Shown here piece by piece: positions 30,932-35,725 of a DNA stretch of 35,725 nucleotides (its first letter is position 1; each line of letters begins with the position of its first letter). The translations under genes and the position numbers were made by a program. The notes under the pieces are model-generated. The model was not told the DNA's origin. It saw only the letters and a list, made by a program, of their open reading frames with translations, and ran no database searches. This DNA comes from JBECKX01 sp964468475. GTDB taxonomy: Bacteria > Zixibacteria > MSB-5A5 > CAIYYT01. The stretch lies in assembly GCA_964468475.1 (NCBI GenBank), contig CAYXUL010000030.1:1-35725 (forward strand), given 5' to 3'.

Positions 30932-33900
30932 ATGCTTATATCTGCAGTAGGCATCAACAGGTCAAGACTTCAATCACTCCTCGGCTTGCTCATCCTGCTC
31001 TGCTTCTCCGCGTCGGGATTTGCTGAAAATGAGCCGCGCGCGCTCCCTCCCGGGAACAGCGCAGATCAAATCTCTGACAGCAAGTTGCCCCCTGTGCCGG
31101 CAACCAGCTTACAGCCATCAGCGACTGATACGCTTCGTTTCGACTTTTCGTCCGACCTTCAGGGCTGGGGCTACACAACCCCGGCCGATTCAGTACTGGA
31201 GTTCTACCCGGTGCTCGTTTCGCCAGACAGCTGCGCTGAATTGAATCATAACATCGGCATAAGTCCGCCATTCGGGCTGGTCTGGAGCAGTTTCGGCGGT
31301 ACAGGTACTGCAGAGATGCAGGCCAAATTTCAAGGTTATAATAACGGATTCTGTGACTATAGATGGTGGGTCAAGTCAATCAGTGGCGCGGCATCGAATT
31401 TCTCGGGAGCCGACCGGCTCGAGGCCCGCGTCTATAAGCCTTCCGGTGGAACCATGTATGCAGCAATAACCTACTTGCGCTCGGGCGATACCGATTTTCA
31501 ATTCCAGAGGTGGATTGGCCCTCTTCCAACTGGCACCTGGACTACCATTCAACTTGCGGAGCCAACGCCTGGCGCCTTCGACAAGCTTGTGGCAGTCGCA
31601 GTGCTGTTTGGTGCCTATAACTATCAGTCATCGATATATGTCGACGAGGTCAGGGCGATTAAGACGGTGATTTCCCCTCCCACCCTGGTTTCTCCAGCCA
31701 ATAACGCTGATATTCAGGATAATCTGCCGACGTTTACCTGGACGGGAGATGGCATCAGCTACAATCTGCAGATAGCCACCGACTCATTGTTTACAACTCC
31801 CACGAACTACAGCCTGATCACCGGATCATCCTACACGCTGACAACTCCGTTGCCTAATTCCGGCGGCTACAATGATATTCATTACTACTGGCGGATGCAG
31901 GCCAACTACGCCGGTGGGGTAACGTCCGCATATTCTCCTTATAGAAGACTGGATATTTCCGGGCCACACGAGGTACCCTCTGAGTTTCCCACGATTCGCG
32001 CCGCCTACAATGCCTTTCAGAGCTTCAGCGGTGGCGAAGTGCTGGTAGCACCCGGGACATATACCGGTGCGGATAACTGTAACATCGGCAGTTTCGGCGA
32101 GAAACCCGTTGATGTCGTTTCGAGCGGCGGTCCGACAGTTACTATCATCGATTGCCAGGGTGATTACCCGGGATTCAACTACGATCTTTACTCGGTACCG
32201 GGAACTCTGCTGCAAGGGTTTACCATCAGGAACGCCGCCGGCGGTGATGGCGCCGCGGTCGTTTGCTGGACCGGCTCGCCCACGATTCGCAACTGCATTA
32301 TTGAGACCAGTTCACAGTGGGGGATATACTGCCGCAGCGGCTCCACCGCAAAGATCGAGAATACTATAGTCAGAAACTGTGCAGCCAATGGACTGATGAT
32401 CGATGCCGGGGCAAATCCGCAGGTTAGCGGTTGTCAGTTTGTCGGCAACAGCGGCGCCAACATCTATCTCGCGAGCACCACGCAGGCGACAATTACAAAC
32501 ACGGAGATTCTTAATGCTGCAGTGTTGCCCGATTTCGGCAGCGTGGGAATAGTTGGCTCCGGTAGCAGTCTCACAGTCTCCGGCTGCACATTTTCCAATC
32601 CTATCGGTAGTGGTTTGGCGCTGGAATCCGGTGATCTCACAGTCAGGAATTGCAGCTTTACCCAGCATTCTGAAAGTGTGCAGGGAGGTGGACTGATTAT
32701 CAGAACCAGCACGGAGAACTCTGTTAGTATTGATGCCTCGTTTTTCTCCAACAATTCCGCGCCGGCGGGCGGCGGGATTTACCTCGTATCGGTTGGCACG
32801 ATTGATATCACCAACACTACTCTCGCCAACAACTCGACCGGTATCTACGTTGACCCTAAGTCTTCTGTCGTCACTCTCCAAATCGACAACAGCGTAATTT
32901 CCGGAAGTAGTGGCGGTCCTGGCATCAATCCGACCACGGGCTTCATCGATAGCTTCGGAATCACATGTACAGATATCTTTGGAAATAAAGGCGGCGACTG
33001 GATTGCGCCATTCACAGGATTGCTTGGTTCGAATGGTAATATTGCCGCCGATCCGCTCTTTTGCGATCCATCATTGGGAGACTTTCATCTGGCAGACACC
33101 TCACCGTGTGCATCCAAGAATTCCGGCTGCGGGCAGATGGGCGTATACGGTGTTGCCTGTTCCTTCAATCTGCCGCCGCAGTGGGTGCTGGTGCAGGATA
33201 CAACCATCAGCGAGAACCAAACACTTAGCCAAACGGTAATTGCCGAGGATCCCGACGAAACCATTCCAATTCTTACCACCGGCTCGCTGCCGAATAATGC
33301 GACTTTCAAGGATAACCAGGATGGCACCGGCACGCTGAAGTTTGCCCCCGACTTTGACCAGGCAGGGGAGTACACTATTCTGTTCATGGCAAGCGATGGG
33401 GAATTTGTCGATTCTGCGGAAGCTGTAGTTACCGTCCTCAATGTCAACCGCCCGCCCGAATTCACCAGCGCGGCCGATGACTCGGTTGCCGAGGGAGAAA
33501 CGCTTGACCTGACTGTCTCCGCAACTGATCCGGACAATACTACACCGTTGCTTAGCGCCGAGAATCTGCCCTCGAATAGTTCTTTCGTCGACCATGGCAA
33601 CGGCAGCGGCACGCTGACCTTCAACCCCGATTTTGGACAGGAAGGAGACTACATAGTCAGGTTTATTGCCAGTGACGGCGAGCTTGCCGATACGGCAATC
33701 GTCAATATCACTGTGCTGGGCTCTGATCGACCACCGGTAATCGAGCCGATTGCTGATGTGACGGTTGATGAAGGCGAACCGCTTCAGATTAATGTCTCTG
33801 CCTCTGACCCCGATGAGACGATTCCGCTGTTGTCAGTCTTGAATTCCCCGGTTGGGGCCAGCTTCAGCGACAATGGCGACGGCACCGGCGATTTCAGTTG

Positions 33901-35569
33901 GACTCCTGGCTTCGATCAGAGCGGAGTATATCTGGTTACGTTTCAGGCATCCGACGGTGTCTTTACCGTTGGCGCTGACGTCACTATCACAGTTCGTAAT
34001 ATCAACAGAGCCCCGACGTGGGTCGACGCGGCTGATGCTTCCGTGCAGGCGGGTCAAAACCTCGATCTCACCGTAACAGCCATCGATCCCGATGGCACCG
34101 TGCCGTTGCTGTCAGCGTTTGATCTGCCGACCAACGCCCAGTTTCTTGATAATGGTGATGGCAGCGGACTCTTAAGCTTTACGCCCGATTACACTCAGGT
34201 AGGTTCTTACGAAATATCCCTTGTTGCCAGCGACGGCGAACTCGCCGACACCGCGGTAGTGCTTGTCACCGTTACACCGGGAGCCGTGCTCTCCGTGGAG
34301 CCGACCTCGATTCTCCTGGAACCGGATGCAAACGAGACATCCTTCACAATTGCCAACACCGGTCAGGCAACACTGGAGTGGAGTGCCTCTTCCGATCAGG
34401 AATGGCTTACTCTTATGCCGCAATCAGGAACGCTGGCAGCATCGGAGAACACCGCAGTCACTGTTAGCATTGATTTGGAGGGACTAACTGCGGGACAATA
34501 TATCGGGCACATTGAGGTCACAAGTAATGCAGGAACTCAGCTGGTCACGACTACCGCCACCAAGTCACTTGCTGTACTGACGCCACCGATTCTGTCGAGC
34601 GTCTATGTCATCGACACGATTACCGTTCCTTTCAACGGAATTGTTCCCGCAGACAGCCTCCTGTTGGCGGTCAGTATTTCGAGCAGCCATGGCCGCAGCT
34701 ACGAGACCCAGGTAATGTTCGACAGTAAGTACACTTACCTGGACATCCTGCCCCCGACCGGCGAAGGTTTTGCCGAACTCGATTCAGTAGGGGTCCATAT
34801 TCAACCAGATCTTACCAACGACCAGGGCGTACCTTTGCTTTCCGGCGACACCGTGCGCACAGTCCTTACCGGCGCAGTGGTGTGGCCGGGAGACACCGAT
34901 CGCGATGGCATCGTCGATGAACGCGATATTCTGCCGATTGGCCGTAATTTTGGAGTCAAAGGCCCGCCGCGCGCGCTGCAGGGGACAGCCTGGCTGGCTC
35001 ATCATTCTCACGCCATATTGGGCGGCAGCTTCTGGCAACCTTATTCAGCCATCTATGCGGATGCGGACGGTGACGGCGAAATTGCAGATCAGGATGTCTG
35101 CGCCATTGCGGACAACTGGAGTGATATTCTCACCAGGGAGAGCTCGACTGATAAAGCAGCGCAGCAACTCGACACCGCCACCCTGAAGCGCATCCTGAAG
35201 GCACTAGTTGATTGTCCTGAAAGTCAGGGACGAAAGGAACTGATCGATTATCTCGAGTCTTTACTGGGCGACAATCACGCGCAACTGCCAACAGCACCGC
35301 AATTATACCAGAATCACCCGAATCCCTTCAACCCCTCGACGCAGATTGAGTTCTGGCTGCCACGGTCTGGTAAGGTTTCGCTCGAAGTCTTCAATATCGA
35401 GGGTCGCAGGGTACGGAGGCTTGCCGGTGGTTTCTATCCGGCCGGGGCGCACACGTTCTCCTGGGATGGCAAGGATGAAAACGGAAGCCTGGTGGCCTCG
35501 GGGATTTATTTCTACAAAGTTGTCTCAGGGGAATATCAAAGCGTTCGGAAGATGATTTTGCTTAAGTGA
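30932..35569 (+). CDS. Large surface protein: beta-helix, four 93-aa repeats, dockerin-like loops, sorting domain
   Basis: 1545 residues, with GGAGG before the ATG and a signal peptide ending near SGFAE. Domains in order are: a galactose-binding-like jelly roll (about 65-246); an Fn3-like domain (about 249-345); a right-handed parallel beta-helix with PbH1-type repeats (about 346-743, 'SPTIRNCIIETSSQWGIYC', 'SVSIDASFFSNNSAPAGGGI'); four tandem cadherin/Ig-like repeats starting at Pro748, Pro841, Pro934 and Ala1027, an exact 93-residue period; a BACON/Ig-like domain (about 1119-1215, 'SSDQEWLTLMPQSGTL'); a domain with two EF-hand-like calcium loops (DTDRDGIVDERD near 1320 and DADGDGEIADQD near 1377, dockerin-like); and a type A sorting domain (about 1458-1545, QNHPNPFNPSTQ ... 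KMILLK). No catalytic residues are identified. It probably binds polysaccharide or acts as an adhesin; lyase activity in the helix cannot be excluded. Confidence 0.9.
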   Translation: MLISAVGINRSRLQSLLGLLILLCFSASGFAENEPRALPPGNSADQISDSKLPPVPATSLQPSATDTLRFDFSSDLQGWGYTTPADSVLEFYPVLVSPDSCAELNHNIGISPPFGLVWSSFGGTGTAEMQAKFQGYNNGFCDYRWWVKSISGAASNFSGADRLEARVYKPSGGTMYAAITYLRSGDTDFQFQRWIGPLPTGTWTTIQLAEPTPGAFDKLVAVAVLFGAYNYQSSIYVDEVRAIKTVISPPTLVSPANNADIQDNLPTFTWTGDGISYNLQIATDSLFTTPTNYSLITGSSYTLTTPLPNSGGYNDIHYYWRMQANYAGGVTSAYSPYRRLDISGPHEVPSEFPTIRAAYNAFQSFSGGEVLVAPGTYTGADNCNIGSFGEKPVDVVSSGGPTVTIIDCQGDYPGFNYDLYSVPGTLLQGFTIRNAAGGDGAAVVCWTGSPTIRNCIIETSSQWGIYCRSGSTAKIENTIVRNCAANGLMIDAGANPQVSGCQFVGNSGANIYLASTTQATITNTEILNAAVLPDFGSVGIVGSGSSLTVSGCTFSNPIGSGLALESGDLTVRNCSFTQHSESVQGGGLIIRTSTENSVSIDASFFSNNSAPAGGGIYLVSVGTIDITNTTLANNSTGIYVDPKSSVVTLQIDNSVISGSSGGPGINPTTGFIDSFGITCTDIFGNKGGDWIAPFTGLLGSNGNIAADPLFCDPSLGDFHLADTSPCASKNSGCGQMGVYGVACSFNLPPQWVLVQDTTISENQTLSQTVIAEDPDETIPILTTGSLPNNATFKDNQDGTGTLKFAPDFDQAGEYTILFMASDGEFVDSAEAVVTVLNVNRPPEFTSAADDSVAEGETLDLTVSATDPDNTTPLLSAENLPSNSSFVDHGNGSGTLTFNPDFGQEGDYIVRFIASDGELADTAIVNITVLGSDRPPVIEPIADVTVDEGEPLQINVSASDPDETIPLLSVLNSPVGASFSDNGDGTGDFSWTPGFDQSGVYLVTFQASDGVFTVGADVTITVRNINRAPTWVDAADASVQAGQNLDLTVTAIDPDGTVPLLSAFDLPTNAQFLDNGDGSGLLSFTPDYTQVGSYEISLVASDGELADTAVVLVTVTPGAVLSVEPTSILLEPDANETSFTIANTGQATLEWSASSDQEWLTLMPQSGTLAASENTAVTVSIDLEGLTAGQYIGHIEVTSNAGTQLVTTTATKSLAVLTPPILSSVYVIDTITVPFNGIVPADSLLLAVSISSSHGRSYETQVMFDSKYTYLDILPPTGEGFAELDSVGVHIQPDLTNDQGVPLLSGDTVRTVLTGAVVWPGDTDRDGIVDERDILPIGRNFGVKGPPRALQGTAWLAHHSHAILGGSFWQPYSAIYADADGDGEIADQDVCAIADNWSDILTRESSTDKAAQQLDTATLKRILKALVDCPESQGRKELIDYLESLLGDNHAQLPTAPQLYQNHPNPFNPSTQIEFWLPRSGKVSLEVFNIEGRRVRRLAGGFYPAGAHTFSWDGKDENGSLVASGIYFYKVVSGEYQSVRKMILLK

Positions 35570-35610
35570 GCTGTTCCTGGGGCCACCTCAGCCACAAACA
35601 GCCACGGACA

Positions 35611-35646
35611 ATCTCTGACACCATCTCTGACATCATCTCTGACATC
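35611..35646. repeat. Three tandem copies of a 12-bp repeat beside the tRNA
   Basis: ATCTCTGACACC (35611-35622) is followed by ATCTCTGACATC twice (35623-35634 and 35635-35646). The array ends 3 bases before the 3' end of the tRNA gene. Confidence 0.85.
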
Positions 35647-35649
35647 ATA

Positions 35650-35723
35650 TAGCGGTGCAGGGACTTGAACCCCGGACACGCGGATTATGATTCCGCTGCT
35701 CTAACCAGCTGAGCTACACCGCC
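35650..35723 (-). tRNA. tRNA-Met (anticodon CAT), elongator type
   Basis: The minus strand folds into a full cloverleaf of 74 bases. The acceptor stem is GGCGGTG with CACCGCT (G1-U72 wobble, discriminator A). The D arm is GCTC/GAGC with loop AGCTGGTTA. The anticodon stem is GCGGA/TCCGC with loop ATCATAA, so the anticodon is CAT (plus-strand 35687-35689). The T arm is CGGGG/CCCTG with loop TTCAAGT. CCA is not encoded. A paired G1 and the anticodon arm fit an elongator tRNA-Met better than the initiator. tRNA-Ile with lysidine-modified CAU is a less likely alternative. Confidence 0.93.
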
Positions 35724-35725
35724 AT

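Overview
The window looks like a chromosomal piece of an uncultured bacterium of the FCB group, most likely candidate phylum Zixibacteria or a close relative. This is inferred from gene content, not from a database search. The evidence is: C-terminal type A (Por/T9SS-like) sorting domains with the NPFNP signature on two large secreted proteins; type I dockerin repeats of the 'GDADGSG...IGDAVY...FGGG' style; a TamA/TamB pair; and diderm lipoproteins. Four runs of exactly 100 N (1305-1404, 8508-8607, 22691-22790, 26912-27011) are scaffold placeholders, so this is a draft or metagenome assembly. Three of them interrupt genes.

Layout. 1-1474: 3' part of an RND efflux permease. 1541-4037: a small secreted protein and a multidomain matrixin metalloprotease, closed by a clear terminator. 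4250-4912: a Tll0287-like haem lipoprotein. 5139-10145: a tight operon of an ECF-like sigma factor, a small soluble anti-sigma-like protein, a TPR-CHAT protease (coupled by an ATGA overlap) and an exported subtilisin, with a hairpin-rich leader and a strong terminator. 10259-10808: a hairpin-rich intergenic stretch. 10809-16647: TamA-like and TamB-like outer-membrane assembly genes. 16680-18748 (minus): a COG3014-type lipoprotein and an LpoB-type PBP activator. 19061-19843: a triple-BON periplasmic protein followed by a structured 3' intergenic region. 20269-22113: a secreted peptidylarginine-deiminase-like enzyme with dockerin repeats. 22139-24347 (minus): a histidine kinase and an OmpR-family response regulator. 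24517-30722: a PDZ protein, a NEW3-domain membrane protein, an ABC ATPase and two paralogous ABC permeases. 30932-35569: a 1545-aa surface protein with a beta-helix and four 93-aa repeats. 35650-35723 (minus): tRNA-Met(CAT), next to a 12-bp tandem repeat.

The best candidate for an undescribed system is the sigma / anti-sigma-like / TPR-CHAT / S8 operon. It has the same parts as the output arm of type III-E CRISPR (TPR-CHAT protease, cleavable inhibitor, ECF sigma), but no CRISPR gene or array is present in the window. The model is that an activated CHAT protease cleaves the 200-aa protein and frees the sigma factor. A second regulatory finding is four TTAACA-like hexamers at exact 10-bp spacing between the histidine kinase and the PDZ/ABC operon. 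They suggest that the two-component system controls itself and the divergent export operon.
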